64,000 nt of DNA from an uncultured Lachnospiraceae bacterium (GCA_947629865.1 CANRFJ010000001.1:1-64000); one strand, 5' to 3'; shown: positions 39,893 to 50,425, counted from the first letter of the stretch. The notes: generated by a model from the letters alone, not told the origin. Numbers and translations: made by a program.

Positions 39893-41323
39893 ATGAAAAA
39901 TATTGAAAATTTTGAGATTCCGGAGAATGTAGGATACATTCTGCATATACTGGAAGAAAACGGATATGAAGGCTATGCGGTGGGGGGATGTGTCCGGGAT
40001 ATGCTGCTGGGGCGCACCCCCGGCGACTGGGATATAACCACTTCGGCAAAGCCGGAGCAGGTGAAGGCGCTGTTTCGCCGGACAGTCGATACGGGAATCG
40101 CCCACGGGACGGTGACGGTCATGCTCGGAAGCGAGGGCTATGAGGTGACGACTTACCGCCTGGACGGAAACTATGAGGATCACCGCCACCCGAGCGAAGT
40201 AGTCTTTACCCCCAGCCTGTACGAGGATTTGCGGCGGCGGGATTTTACGATTAATGCCATGGCGTACAATCCGCGCACGGGCCTCGTGGACGAGTTTGGA
40301 GGGCGGCGCGATATAGAGAGGCGAAGTATCCGGTGTGTGGGAGATCCCCGGGAGCGCTTTGACGAGGACGCCCTGCGTATGCTCCGGGGAATCCGGTTCG
40401 CCGGACAGCTTCTGTTTGATATAGAGGCGGATACCCTGTCTGCCATTTGCGAGAGGGCGGACACTCTGGTGCATGTCAGCGCCGAGAGGATACGCACGGA
40501 ACTTACCAAGCTCCTCCTTTCAGCGGGGGCGGATCGTCTGCTGACGGCGGCTGAGACCGGCCTCTGCCATTATTTTCTGCCGGAGTTTGAGCATATGCTC
40601 GCCACGCCTCAGCACAATCCGCATCACAGGCTTGATGTGGGGCGTCATTCCATAGAGGCTGTGAGCCGCGCCAACGAAATTTTTACAGAGGACAATCTGC
40701 CGGAATATACCGGCGGCATGGGGGAAAAGGAGCACACGGCGCTGGTGTACGGAGCGCTCCTGCACGATGTGGCGAAGCCGGACTGCCGTGTGACGGACGG
40801 AGAGGGAATCGACCATTTTCACTGTCACGGCGAGCGGGGAGCGGAACAGGCAGCGGAGATCCTGCGCCGGTTAAAGTTTGATAATGACACGATATCCATG
40901 GTTTCGACCATAATAAAATATCATGACAGAAGATATGAAAACTGTCTGGAGAACGGTATATATTCAGACAGGGGTAAAAAATCCGTGCGCCGGCTTGCGA
41001 GCCGGACGGGATACCGGACGATGCCGCTGCTGTTTATGCTGCAGAGAGCGGATCTGTTGTCCCAGAGCGAGTTTTGCAGGGAGGAAAAACTGGCCCGGCT
41101 GGAGGCGGGAATCCGGTGCTTCCGGGAGATACGGGAGGCGGGCGACGCCCTCAGCATAAAGGAATTGGCGATAGGGGGCCGGGAGATAATGGCGCTGGGC
41201 GTGAAGCCGGGGCCGGAGATTGGAAGAATCCTGCACGAACTCATGGAAACTGTACTGGAGGAACCGGCAAAGAATACGACGGAAGAACTGACCTCACTGG
41301 CGGCCAGCCTTGTTGGAAAGTGA
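39893..41323 (+). CDS. cca: CCA tRNA nucleotidyltransferase
   Basis: YAVGGCVRDMLLGRTPGDWDITTSAKPEQV, RRDFTINAMAYN, HD domain. Confidence 0.95.
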   Translation: MKNIENFEIPENVGYILHILEENGYEGYAVGGCVRDMLLGRTPGDWDITTSAKPEQVKALFRRTVDTGIAHGTVTVMLGSEGYEVTTYRLDGNYEDHRHPSEVVFTPSLYEDLRRRDFTINAMAYNPRTGLVDEFGGRRDIERRSIRCVGDPRERFDEDALRMLRGIRFAGQLLFDIEADTLSAICERADTLVHVSAERIRTELTKLLLSAGADRLLTAAETGLCHYFLPEFEHMLATPQHNPHHRLDVGRHSIEAVSRANEIFTEDNLPEYTGGMGEKEHTALVYGALLHDVAKPDCRVTDGEGIDHFHCHGERGAEQAAEILRRLKFDNDTISMVSTIIKYHDRRYENCLENGIYSDRGKKSVRRLASRTGYRTMPLLFMLQRADLLSQSEFCREEKLARLEAGIRCFREIREAGDALSIKELAIGGREIMALGVKPGPEIGRILHELMETVLEEPAKNTTEELTSLAASLVGK

Positions 41324-41394
41324 CGGTTGACTGCCGTTTGGCCGGACGTGGGGACTTGTGCCCGGCGTCCCGCAGCCGAGAGGGAAAGGAGAAA

Positions 41395-43296
41395 ATGATG
41401 TTTACAAATCAGCGAAAGACAATAGGGGTATTTTTGAACAGGGCGGCCAGCCAGTTCCAGAACCTGCTGTGCCAGGGAATTATTGCCGAAGCCGAGAAAA
41501 GGGGATATAACGTGGCTATTTTCAGCGCCTTTGGAAATTATGGGCAGAATGAGCGCTACTATGTGGGAGAGAAGCAGTTATATGAGCTGCCGCCGTATGA
41601 AGATCTGGACGGCGCGATACTTGCGTTGGATACGATGGAAGAACATGAGACCAGGGAACTGGTATTGAAGAATGTGAGAAACCGCTGTCGCTGCCCAATC
41701 ATCAGCGTGCGGGAGGTGGTGGAAGGGGTAAATAATCTCCTGGTAGATAACAATACCTGCATGGAAGGGGTGATTCGCCATTTTGTGGAGAAGCACGGAA
41801 TGAAACGCCTCTGCTTCATGACGGGGCCGGAGGATCGCTGGGAAGCGAAGCAGCGGCTGGGCTGTTTTCTGCGGCTGATGGAGGAGTACGGTCTGCCGGT
41901 GGGGGAGCGGCAGGTATTTTACGGAGACTTCTGGGAGAACAAAGGAAGGGAGGCCTGCGACTGGTTTCTGGAAGGTCAGCCGATGCCGGACGCGATACTG
42001 TGCGCCAATGACCACATGGCGATAGCGGTCGCGAGCGAGCTGATCAACCGGGGGCTGCGCATACCCGAAGACATCTGTGTCAGCGGATATGACGGGATTG
42101 ATGACGCTCTGAAATTTTCGCCCTCGATTACGAGTATGCGGGTTGATTTTAAGGGAATGGGCACACAGGCGGTGCAGCTCATAGACGGGAAACAGGATTG
42201 TCCGGAGGACGTCCGGGATTATTTCTGCGAGGCAGAGCTGGTGCTTCGGGAGTCCTGCGGCTGCCAGAAGAAAAATGGGCAGGACGTGATCTGGAGGCGC
42301 CGGAGTGAATACGAGGAGGCAAAGGTGGCCCACAACCGCCGTATGCAGTTCAGTTTCATGTCCATATGGCTCGGAGGCTGTCACACGATTCCCCAGATCT
42401 CCGACCAGCTGGAGCATTATGTCGGCAATATAGTCGGGTTCAAAAAATATTGCGCCTGTTTTTGCGAGAACCTGAAGGACAGGGAGGATTACTCCGATTA
42501 CTCGGACACCATGGAGATGCGGATTGGCCTGCTGAACGAGGGAAGCATAGGGCATATAAACATTCCGTTTGACAGGAGGGAGCTTCTGCCGGAGGTGATG
42601 ACGGATGAGTCCCCACAGATATGGTATTTTACTCCTCTGCACTTTCAGGACAGGACATTCGGCTATGAGGCGCTCTCGTTCTGGACGCCGGAGGAGACGG
42701 GCAATCTGTTCCTAGACTGGAATATTATCATAAGCAATAAGATTCAGGACTGCCTGCTGCACTATGAGATGGAGAGGCTGGTTCAGGAACTTGAGAATAT
42801 GTATGACAGGGACGCGCTGACCGGATTCTATAACCGCCGGGGAATGGAGACTTACGGCGAGCCGTTGTTTGAGCGGGCGCGGGATAAGAGCACGCCATTA
42901 TTCACGGCGATTATCGATTTGGACGGAATGAAACAGATCAACGACAACTATGGACATGCGGAGGGAGATTTTGCCCTGAAGACGGTGTGCAGTTGTATTC
43001 AGGCTTCCTGCAGGGGAGAGAGTATCCATGTACGCACAGGCGGCGATGAGTTTGCGGTGATCGCAGAGGGAGAGGACAAAGAGACGGTGGAGGCATGGCT
43101 GAGGGATTTTGAAGACCGTCTGGACGATTTCAACCGGAGAGCACAAAAGGAGTATGCGATTCATGCCAGCTACGGTTATATCTGCCGTGTGCCGGAAGCG
43201 GGAGATACGATGGAGACGTTTTTGAAGGACAGCGACGCCGTCATGTACAGTAACAAAATCGAAAATAAGAAAAAAAGAAATGAGCCGTTACGATGA
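41395..43296 (+). CDS. Diguanylate cyclase with LacI/periplasmic-binding-like sensor domain
   Basis: TIGVFLNRAASQFQNLLCQGIIAEAEKRGYNVAIF...ILCANDHMAIAVASELINRGLRIPEDICVSGYDG; C-terminal RTGGDEFAVI. Confidence 0.9.
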   Translation: MMFTNQRKTIGVFLNRAASQFQNLLCQGIIAEAEKRGYNVAIFSAFGNYGQNERYYVGEKQLYELPPYEDLDGAILALDTMEEHETRELVLKNVRNRCRCPIISVREVVEGVNNLLVDNNTCMEGVIRHFVEKHGMKRLCFMTGPEDRWEAKQRLGCFLRLMEEYGLPVGERQVFYGDFWENKGREACDWFLEGQPMPDAILCANDHMAIAVASELINRGLRIPEDICVSGYDGIDDALKFSPSITSMRVDFKGMGTQAVQLIDGKQDCPEDVRDYFCEAELVLRESCGCQKKNGQDVIWRRRSEYEEAKVAHNRRMQFSFMSIWLGGCHTIPQISDQLEHYVGNIVGFKKYCACFCENLKDREDYSDYSDTMEMRIGLLNEGSIGHINIPFDRRELLPEVMTDESPQIWYFTPLHFQDRTFGYEALSFWTPEETGNLFLDWNIIISNKIQDCLLHYEMERLVQELENMYDRDALTGFYNRRGMETYGEPLFERARDKSTPLFTAIIDLDGMKQINDNYGHAEGDFALKTVCSCIQASCRGESIHVRTGGDEFAVIAEGEDKETVEAWLRDFEDRLDDFNRRAQKEYAIHASYGYICRVPEAGDTMETFLKDSDAVMYSNKIENKKKRNEPLR

Positions 43297-43316
43297 GAAC
43301 GGCTCAACACTTCTTT
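43281..43316. terminator. Bidirectional terminator hairpin in overlapping convergent 3' ends
   Basis: TGAGCCGTTacgatgagAACGGCTCA flanked by A-rich (left) and T-rich (right) tracts. Confidence 0.65.
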
Positions 43317-44484
43317 TCAGTACGCCCTTTAACTGGGCAATTAATGTGCCATAGTTGACGATTGGTACATGCTGGTCTTTCGCCTGGGCGATGCGGAACG
43401 CCATTTCCTTCGGACTCAGCGTACAACCGCCGCAGTGCACGACCATGGCATATCGGGACAAATCTTCGGGGAATCCCCCGCCGCTGCTGGTCTCAAAGAC
43501 CAGTTCTTTTTTTGTGTACTCCCGAATCCAGCGCGGGAGCTTGACTGTGCCGATGTCGTCGCATTGACGGTGATGGGTGCAGCCCTCCGCCATCAAGAGG
43601 ATATCCCCGTCTTTCAGGTGTTCCAGGGCGTCTACGCCGCGGAGCTGTTCCTCCAGATCTCCCTTGTAGCGGGAGAACAATATGGAGAAGGAAGTCAGGG
43701 GAATATCTTCCGGCGTGTCCTTGGACACGGAGGCAAATGCCTGGGAATCGGTTACGACCAGCCGGGGCTTCTGTCCCAGTCGGGCCAGGGTGTCGGCTAA
43801 CTCCGTATCGCGGCAGACGACGGCGGTGGCGCCCGATTCCAGTACGTCCCGTATAACCTGCTGCTGCGGCAGGATCAGACGGCCCTTGGGTGCCGCCGAA
43901 TCAATGGGGACGACGAGCACTACGAAATCGCCGGGGGAGAGAAGGTCTCCCACCAGTCTGCCGGTAGTGTCCTCCGCCGGAATCTTTCTGGCAATCATTT
44001 CCTTCAGTTCATGAACGTGGTATCCGGTCAGGGAGCTGACGCATATATCTCCCAACGGGGCGATGGCGTCCTCTTTGTCCGCCCATGTGTCCTGCTTGTT
44101 CATGATGGTAATGACAGGGAGTTCCTTCTTGTGGATCATATCCAGAATGGTCTGCTCAAAGGAAAAATCTTCGGCGGCCTGTGCGCCGTCAGCCACAACC
44201 AGGGCGATGTCGGTCTTGTTCAGGACGCTGCGCGCCTTTTTGATGCGCTCCTGTCCGAGCGTGCCCTCATCGTCCAGTCCGGGCGTGTCGATCAGCATGA
44301 CTGGGCCGAGGGGAAGAATCTCCATGGCCTTATAGACCGGATCGGTGGTTGTTCCTCTCACCTCGGACACAATAGCCAGATCCTGTCCCGTAATCGCATT
44401 GATGAGGCTGGATTTGCCCGCATTTCTCCTGCCGAACAGGGCGATATGGATCCGCTCCCCTTTGGGTGTGCTGTTCATTGACAT
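43288..44484 (-). CDS. hydF: [FeFe] hydrogenase H-cluster maturation GTPase
   Basis: IALFGRRNAGKSSLINAITGQDLAIVSEVRGTTTDPV, DTPGLDDEG, C-terminal HCGGC. Confidence 0.95.
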   Translation of the reverse strand: MSMNSTPKGERIHIALFGRRNAGKSSLINAITGQDLAIVSEVRGTTTDPVYKAMEILPLGPVMLIDTPGLDDEGTLGQERIKKARSVLNKTDIALVVADGAQAAEDFSFEQTILDMIHKKELPVITIMNKQDTWADKEDAIAPLGDICVSSLTGYHVHELKEMIARKIPAEDTTGRLVGDLLSPGDFVVLVVPIDSAAPKGRLILPQQQVIRDVLESGATAVVCRDTELADTLARLGQKPRLVVTDSQAFASVSKDTPEDIPLTSFSILFSRYKGDLEEQLRGVDALEHLKDGDILLMAEGCTHHRQCDDIGTVKLPRWIREYTKKELVFETSSGGGFPEDLSRYAMVVHCGGCTLSPKEMAFRIAQAKDQHVPIVNYGTLIAQLKGVLKRSVEPFSS

Positions 44485-44515
44485 ATGTACCACTTCCTTT
44501 TTTGTGTTTATTCAA

Positions 44516-44553
44516 AGTAATGATGTTTGTTTTCAGTAATGACGTCTGTTTTC
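44516..44553. repeat. Two imperfect 19-bp tandem repeats upstream of hydF
   Basis: AGTAATGATGTTTGTTTTC / AGTAATGACGTCTGTTTTC. Confidence 0.85.
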
Positions 44554-44569
44554 GGCATTTGATAATCGA

Positions 44570-44953
44570 TTACTTAATAAGCGTAATGCTTCCGATGATC
44601 GGGAGTTTCTTCGGCTCTCCGGAGCAGGCGTTGACGATGCCGAGGATAACGAAAATCAACGAGATGACGACAACGATCAGGTTAATGATGGTCGGAATCA
44701 CCCAGCCGAGCAGCCCTAGCGTCACGACGTTGATAAGAGTACCAAGAATCCAGCTGATGATCCGCCCCGCGATAGCCAAAATCATCTCGGCGAGAAAGAG
44801 AACAAGCCCCTGGTTGGTATGAAAGCGGGCGTACAGGGATTCTTTGGCTGCGAGCAGGGGTATCAAAAAGAGGATACCCAGATAAGAAAGTATACCATAT
44901 ACTTTATTCTGGTTCACATCTTCGGATTGAAATACAATATTTTCTGTGTCCAT
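44570..44953 (-). CDS. DUF4870-like small membrane protein
   Basis: YGILSYLGILFLIPLLAAKESLYARFHTNQGLVLFLAE. Confidence 0.7.
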   Translation of the reverse strand: MDTENIVFQSEDVNQNKVYGILSYLGILFLIPLLAAKESLYARFHTNQGLVLFLAEMILAIAGRIISWILGTLINVVTLGLLGWVIPTIINLIVVVISLIFVILGIVNACSGEPKKLPIIGSITLIK

Positions 44954-45111
44954 AGATAACTCCTTTCCAATAGGCCAATAGGCAGATAACAGTTTTCTTA
45001 TCTAAAATGTTATAACAGTTTTTGCGATTTTGCAAGTAAAACTACTTGTTAAGAAAAGTTTTTTGTGTTATACTATTTTCAGAATTTGAGAAGCGGCAAG
45101 GAGGCGATGCA

Positions 45112-45258
45112 GTGGAACAGTTTTTGACAGATGACGATCTGTTTGGCCTGCTGGACGAATTGGATCAGGAGGAGACAGAGCTCGAAGAACTTGAGGGGGA
45201 GATGGAAGCATCGAACCGCCGGTATGAGGAGATTATACAGAAGCACAAAATGGGATAA
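45112..45258 (+). CDS. Small acidic hypothetical protein
   Basis: Short ORF VEQFLTDDDLFGLLDELDQEETELEELEGEMEASNRRYEEIIQKHKMG with AAGGAGG RBS-like sequence. Confidence 0.5.
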   Translation: MEQFLTDDDLFGLLDELDQEETELEELEGEMEASNRRYEEIIQKHKMG

Positions 45259-45321
45259 GAACATCTGCGTACAGGGGGTGTTCTTATTTTTTTGCGGAAT
45301 TGTCTGTGAGGGAGGGGAAAA

Positions 45322-47541
45322 ATGAGTCGTCTATTTTACACGGAACCGGCGGGCGGTGACTGGGAGCGGGCGCTCCCCATTGGGAACGGAAGGCTGGGAG
45401 CCATGATCTACGGGGAAAAGACGGAGGAGCGTTACCAGCTGAACGAGGAGACGCTCTGGTCTGGCGGGCCCATGAACCGGATCAATCCCGATGCCAGAGA
45501 GAATCTTCCCGAAATCAGGAGGAAAATCTTTGAGGGCAGGATTCCGGAGGCAGAGCGTCTGATGAAATATGCGCTGACGGGGACGCCGCAGAGCGAGAGA
45601 GCCTATCAGACACTGGGCGAACTGTATCTGGATCTGATGGACACCGTGACGGAACCGGCGGACTATGAGAGAGAACTGGATCTGTCCTGCGCTCTGCACC
45701 GGGTGAGGGTGAAGGACGGGAAAACGGGTATCACCTATTATCGGGAGTCCTTTGCCTCGGCAGAGGCGGATGTGCTCGTGATACGCCTCACGGCGGATTG
45801 CTCCGGCAGCGTCTGTGTGGGAGCCATGGCGGGCCGGACGTGTTTTTATGACAGCACATGGCAGGAGGAGGACGCCGTCTACTTCCGCGGGAACACGGCG
45901 GAGGGCGGGCCGTCTTTCTGTGCCGGTGTGATGGCGGTGGCCGAGGGCGCGGACGTTCGGGTGACGGGAGAGCATGTCCTGGTGCGCGGAGCGGAGGCGG
46001 TGACGATATTGGTAGGGGCCTCCACTACGTTCCGCGAAAAAGATCCGGCGGCGGCCGTGCGCGAGAGGCTCCGGAGGGCGGCCTCCATACCCTATGAGAC
46101 GCTGCGGGCGGAGCATGTGGCGGAGTACCGCCGGTGGTTTGACGCCTGCCGCCTGGAGCTGTCGTATGACAGGGCGAAGGACAGGATGCCGACAGATGAG
46201 CGATTGAAGCAGGAAGAACCGGACAACGGGCTTTTGCAGCTCTATTTCGACTTTGGGCGCTATCTTCTGATTTCCAGCAGCCGCCCCGGCTGTCTTCCCG
46301 CCAATCTCCAGGGAATATGGAACAGGGAAATGTCTCCGCCCTGGGGTTCGCGCTATACCATTAATATCAATACGGAGATGAACTACTGGCCGGCCGAGAG
46401 CCTGGGGCTGTCAGACTGCCATAAGCCGCTGTTTGAACTGCTCAGGAGAATGGCGGAAAACGGAGAAAAGACGGCGGCGGACATGTATGGCTGTCGGGGG
46501 TTTGTGGCTCATCATAATACAGATATATGGGGCGATACGGCTCCGCAGGATATGTATATCCCCGCCACCTACTGGGTGATGGGAGGGGCCTGGCTGTGCA
46601 CGCATGTGTGGGAACACTATGAGTATACGGGCGACAGGGAATTTCTTCAGGAGATGTATCCGGTGCTAAAGAGCGCAGTCCTCTTTTTTGTGGACTATCT
46701 GGTAGAATACGAGGGCTGTTATGTGACGTGCCCTTCTGTCTCTCCGGAGAACACCTATATCCTGCCGGACGGAACAAAAGGGTGCAACGGATTCGGCTCG
46801 GCGATGGACAGTGAGATCCTTCGGGATCTGTTCGGACAGTTTCTGCAGGCCGCTGAGATATTGGGAGAGACGGATAAAGCGTTTTTAGAGGAAGCGAGGG
46901 AGATACGGGAGAAGCTTCCGCCGATACGCATCGGCTCGGCGGGCCAGATTCTTGAGTGGTTTCGGGAGTACGGAGAGGCGGAGCCGGGACACCGCCACAT
47001 TTCCCATCTGTATGCGCTCCACCCCTCCTCGCAGATCACGCCGGACGGGACGCCGGAGCTGGCAAAGGCCGCCGGAGTGACGCTGGAGAGGAGGCTCTCT
47101 AACGGCGGGGGACACACCGGCTGGAGTCGGGCGTGGATTATCAACATGTATGCCCGGCTGTGGGACGGGGAGAGAGCCTGGAAAAATCTGGAAGCGCTGC
47201 TGAAGAAGTCCACGCTCCCCAATCTGCTCGACTGCCACCCTCCTTTTCAGATTGACGGCAACTTCGGGGCGGTGGCGGCGATGGGAGAGATGCTTTTGCA
47301 GTCCGGTGGCGGGCGCACCGTGGCGCTTCCGGCGTTGCCGGCGAGATGGCCGGACGGAAAGATATGCGGCATATGCGGGCGTGGAGGATTCCGGTACGAT
47401 ATGGAGTGGAGGGACGGCCGGCTCACGGAGCTGTCGGCGGAGGCGCTGACAGACGGGGCGGCCACGGTGCTGTGCGTGGAAGATAAGAAATACGACCTGT
47501 TCCTTCAGCGGGGGCAGCGATTTGAATGGAGGAGAGAGTGA
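45322..47541 (+). CDS. Glycoside hydrolase family 95 (alpha-L-fucosidase-like)
   Basis: WERALPIGNGRLGAMIYG, LNEETLWSGGP, NLQGIWN, YTININTEMNYWPAE, HNTDIWGDTAPQD. Confidence 0.93.
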   Translation: MSRLFYTEPAGGDWERALPIGNGRLGAMIYGEKTEERYQLNEETLWSGGPMNRINPDARENLPEIRRKIFEGRIPEAERLMKYALTGTPQSERAYQTLGELYLDLMDTVTEPADYERELDLSCALHRVRVKDGKTGITYYRESFASAEADVLVIRLTADCSGSVCVGAMAGRTCFYDSTWQEEDAVYFRGNTAEGGPSFCAGVMAVAEGADVRVTGEHVLVRGAEAVTILVGASTTFREKDPAAAVRERLRRAASIPYETLRAEHVAEYRRWFDACRLELSYDRAKDRMPTDERLKQEEPDNGLLQLYFDFGRYLLISSSRPGCLPANLQGIWNREMSPPWGSRYTININTEMNYWPAESLGLSDCHKPLFELLRRMAENGEKTAADMYGCRGFVAHHNTDIWGDTAPQDMYIPATYWVMGGAWLCTHVWEHYEYTGDREFLQEMYPVLKSAVLFFVDYLVEYEGCYVTCPSVSPENTYILPDGTKGCNGFGSAMDSEILRDLFGQFLQAAEILGETDKAFLEEAREIREKLPPIRIGSAGQILEWFREYGEAEPGHRHISHLYALHPSSQITPDGTPELAKAAGVTLERRLSNGGGHTGWSRAWIINMYARLWDGERAWKNLEALLKKSTLPNLLDCHPPFQIDGNFGAVAAMGEMLLQSGGGRTVALPALPARWPDGKICGICGRGGFRYDMEWRDGRLTELSAEALTDGAATVLCVEDKKYDLFLQRGQRFEWRRE

Positions 47542-47542
47542 G

Positions 47543-48181
47543 ATGAGAGAGCGATGGAAAAAGATAAGGACGGGTGTTCTGATTGTTGTTTTTGTGATTC
47601 TGGGAGTGCTGGAATATGTCCAGCTGATGTACTCCTTTGACATTCCCCAGGTCGTGCTGACGCTGCCGATTGTGGGTGCTGTGTCGGTGATTGTGCTGCG
47701 AAAACTGAGTCTGGCAGTGCCGGTGTGCACGGCTCTTTTGTCCTGCATTTACCAGATCGTGGGCGGGGAGTCAAATGCCGTCAATTATCTGCAGACCGGA
47801 GCCACGGGCATCACGAGGGTGATTCTCTATGTCCTTCCGGTGTGCCTTATCTTTGAATTGCTCGGCATGGGAGGCGGGGCTCTGATCCGTCTGTTCATGA
47901 ACCGTGAAAAGGGAAAAGGTGTGAGGGCGCTCTGCCTTGCGGCCGGTATACTGATCACAGTCGGCCCCTATGCGTTTCTCTATCAAAATCCGCTGTATCC
48001 GATTCAGGCACGCATGAAATTATCGGACTTTGCGGAGGAAAATTATACGGACTATGAGATCGCCGGCAAGGATATGTATTTTGACCTGGCCTCCTCCAGC
48101 TACCGGTGTCGCGTATTTATGGCGGACGGAAAACTCCGGCTGGTGTATTTTGACGAGAACGGCGAGGCGACGGACAAATAA
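47543..48181 (+). CDS. Hypothetical membrane protein
   Basis: Several TM helices; ATG 2 nt after GH95 stop. Confidence 0.65.
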   Translation: MRERWKKIRTGVLIVVFVILGVLEYVQLMYSFDIPQVVLTLPIVGAVSVIVLRKLSLAVPVCTALLSCIYQIVGGESNAVNYLQTGATGITRVILYVLPVCLIFELLGMGGGALIRLFMNREKGKGVRALCLAAGILITVGPYAFLYQNPLYPIQARMKLSDFAEENYTDYEIAGKDMYFDLASSSYRCRVFMADGKLRLVYFDENGEATDK

Positions 48182-48297
48182 CTATTTACAAAAATATAAA
48201 AAAAGTGTAAAATATATATTTGCAGTTTTATAATCTGTAAAAAATGGACACAGTTTTCCGGCAGAGAGGGCTGTGCCAAAAAGAAAGAGGTAAGAGA

Positions 48298-50319
48298 ATG
48301 AGTAAAAGAATCAAGAGAACTCTTTGTCTGGTTCTGGTATTTGCGCTGGCATTCATGATGCCGATCGCAGCTCCGGCCGAGGCAAAGAAAAAGGCAAAGA
48401 AAAAAGCAGTAAAGCTCAGCAAGAGCAAGATTTCCCTCAGCGTGGGAAAGAAGAAAAAGATTCTGGTCAAGAACGTCAAGGCCAAAAAGGTGACATGGTC
48501 TGTGGATAAGAAGGCCAAAAAGAAAAAGATCGTAAAACTTTCCAAGAAGACAAAGAAAAGCGTTACGATTAAGGCTTTGAAAAAGGGAAAAGCCGTTGTC
48601 ACTGCCAAGATCAAGAAGGGCAAAAAGACCTGGAAGAAGAAAATAAAAGTAACAGTCACTAAGAAAAAGAACATCACCATATCTTCCGTATCGGTTCTGA
48701 ACAGCCGCACGATTCAGGTAAAACTGAGCGGGGCTCAGGCGCTCTCGGCAGGAAATATCACTGTCAAGACGAAAAATTACGCCAACGGAACCTATAACCG
48801 CACCTTAAAGATCATGTCTGTCACTTCTGCCGACAAGAAGACATGGACGATTACACTGGATGCGGAGAGCGCGATTTATGAGACAGATTATGTGCAGGTC
48901 ACTATCCGCAAATTAAAGGGAAGCGGCACGGTGTCGAAGCAGGTAGTCTTCAGCCGCGGCGTGTTCAACTATACAGACACCATGATTTATACGGACGAGG
49001 TGAATGAGTATGTCAGCCATTCATTTTCAGCGGATGGATTTGGCTTCTCTACCTATTCCGCATCGGGACTTCCGGCGGGAGTCACCGCTAAGATGTCGGA
49101 CAGCGGATCTTCTCTGAAGTTCAGCGGCAAACCGACCAAGGCAGGTGTTTACAAATCTAAAGTTGTGGCGAAAGACGAGTTGAAGAATTCCTACACCTAT
49201 GATGTGATCTGGCTCATCGGAAGCAGCAATACCATTGCCGCTGCCTATGCACCGAAATATGCAGTGGTGTCAACAAAGGGCACATATTATATTGACACAG
49301 ACATTTATAAAGTAGGCGGAAGCGGCTCTTACAATTATGCAATCCAGGGCAACGCGTATGGTCTGACGGTAGATGAGAGCGGCTCGCTGGCGGGAACTCT
49401 GCCCGCAGCCGGAACCTATAATATCCGCGTACTTGTGACAGACAGGGAAAATCCGTCGATCCGCACTACGGCCACCTTGACTGTCTCCCTGCAGGCAGGA
49501 CGGACGCTCTCCGGTATCGTCAAGGACGCCAAGGGAAATCCGCTGCCGGACGCCTATGTATATTTCTCCAACAAAAACAGAGCTAACCGCTACCAGACAT
49601 ATGGCAGTGCATACACAGATGAAAAGGGTGCATACTCTGTCCGCCTGGTAGACGGTACCTATGAGGCATATGCAAGCGGTTATGACGCAGAGGGGGCAAT
49701 CGTAAATGTCACAGTAAAGAGCAGCCGCTCCGGACTGGACTTTACGCTTCCTGTATATCCTGTCACCGTTGTTGCCAACACCGCCGGAGTGGATATGACG
49801 AAGTTCGGCACATGGCGTGATAATGAAGGCGATAGTTATGGAAGTGGAAGTAAACTGTATCTGAAGGCAGGTTCTTACAGCTTGAGCAGTTCCTACTCCG
49901 ATTTTCTGACAGACTATGTGGCAAAGGTCAATGTGACGGTAAATTCCGCAACGACGACAGTAACCGCGGCAATCACGACCAAAAGCCGCGTGACAGGAAA
50001 TGTCACAGAGGAGGTTCCTCTGAATGTGTCATGGACGTCGGCTGATTATAGCGACTACAAATACTATAAATTTGTTCCGAAGACTACGGGCACATATTAC
50101 TTCTCCTGGAACGGCGATGTGAGTGCAGATGTAACTCTTTATGATACCGATGGTGATTACTGTAGTTCCAGTTACGGAAGTACAGGAAACTTCTCCTATA
50201 CCTGCACAGCGGGCTCGACTTACTATGTCCGCATGGAAAATGAGAGCTATGAGGCGAGAAGCACGACGCTGACAGTGTCCAAGACGGCTCCTGTAACTGA
50301 TGCGGGAGAGGAAGAATAA
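48298..50319 (+). CDS. Secreted Lys-rich Ig-like protein with carboxypeptidase-regulatory-like and PPC-like domains
   Basis: Signal peptide; KKKAVKLSKSKISLSVGKKKKILVKNVKAKKVTWSVDKK; LSGIVKDAKGNPLPDAYVYFSN; Y-K-FVPKTTGTYYFSW. Confidence 0.75.
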   Translation: MSKRIKRTLCLVLVFALAFMMPIAAPAEAKKKAKKKAVKLSKSKISLSVGKKKKILVKNVKAKKVTWSVDKKAKKKKIVKLSKKTKKSVTIKALKKGKAVVTAKIKKGKKTWKKKIKVTVTKKKNITISSVSVLNSRTIQVKLSGAQALSAGNITVKTKNYANGTYNRTLKIMSVTSADKKTWTITLDAESAIYETDYVQVTIRKLKGSGTVSKQVVFSRGVFNYTDTMIYTDEVNEYVSHSFSADGFGFSTYSASGLPAGVTAKMSDSGSSLKFSGKPTKAGVYKSKVVAKDELKNSYTYDVIWLIGSSNTIAAAYAPKYAVVSTKGTYYIDTDIYKVGGSGSYNYAIQGNAYGLTVDESGSLAGTLPAAGTYNIRVLVTDRENPSIRTTATLTVSLQAGRTLSGIVKDAKGNPLPDAYVYFSNKNRANRYQTYGSAYTDEKGAYSVRLVDGTYEAYASGYDAEGAIVNVTVKSSRSGLDFTLPVYPVTVVANTAGVDMTKFGTWRDNEGDSYGSGSKLYLKAGSYSLSSSYSDFLTDYVAKVNVTVNSATTTVTAAITTKSRVTGNVTEEVPLNVSWTSADYSDYKYYKFVPKTTGTYYFSWNGDVSADVTLYDTDGDYCSSSYGSTGNFSYTCTAGSTYYVRMENESYEARSTTLTVSKTAPVTDAGEEE

Positions 50320-50388
50320 GAAATCATATTCACAGGTTTTCTCTCCACCCGGCGCGCAAAACGCTTCGGGACAGGGAGATTCCGTGAA

Positions 50389-50425
50389 AGGCGGGCGGTT
50401 CAAGCTGAACCGCCCGCCTTTTTGT
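50389..50425 (+). terminator. Terminator
   Basis: AGGCGGGCGGTTCAAGCTGAACCGCCCGCC TTTTT. Confidence 0.9.

Noticed and set aside
41074-41394. N-terminal extension of the GGDEF protein
   Set aside because: Lies within the cca gene; ATG 41395 after GGAAAGGAG fits the LacI-like domain start.
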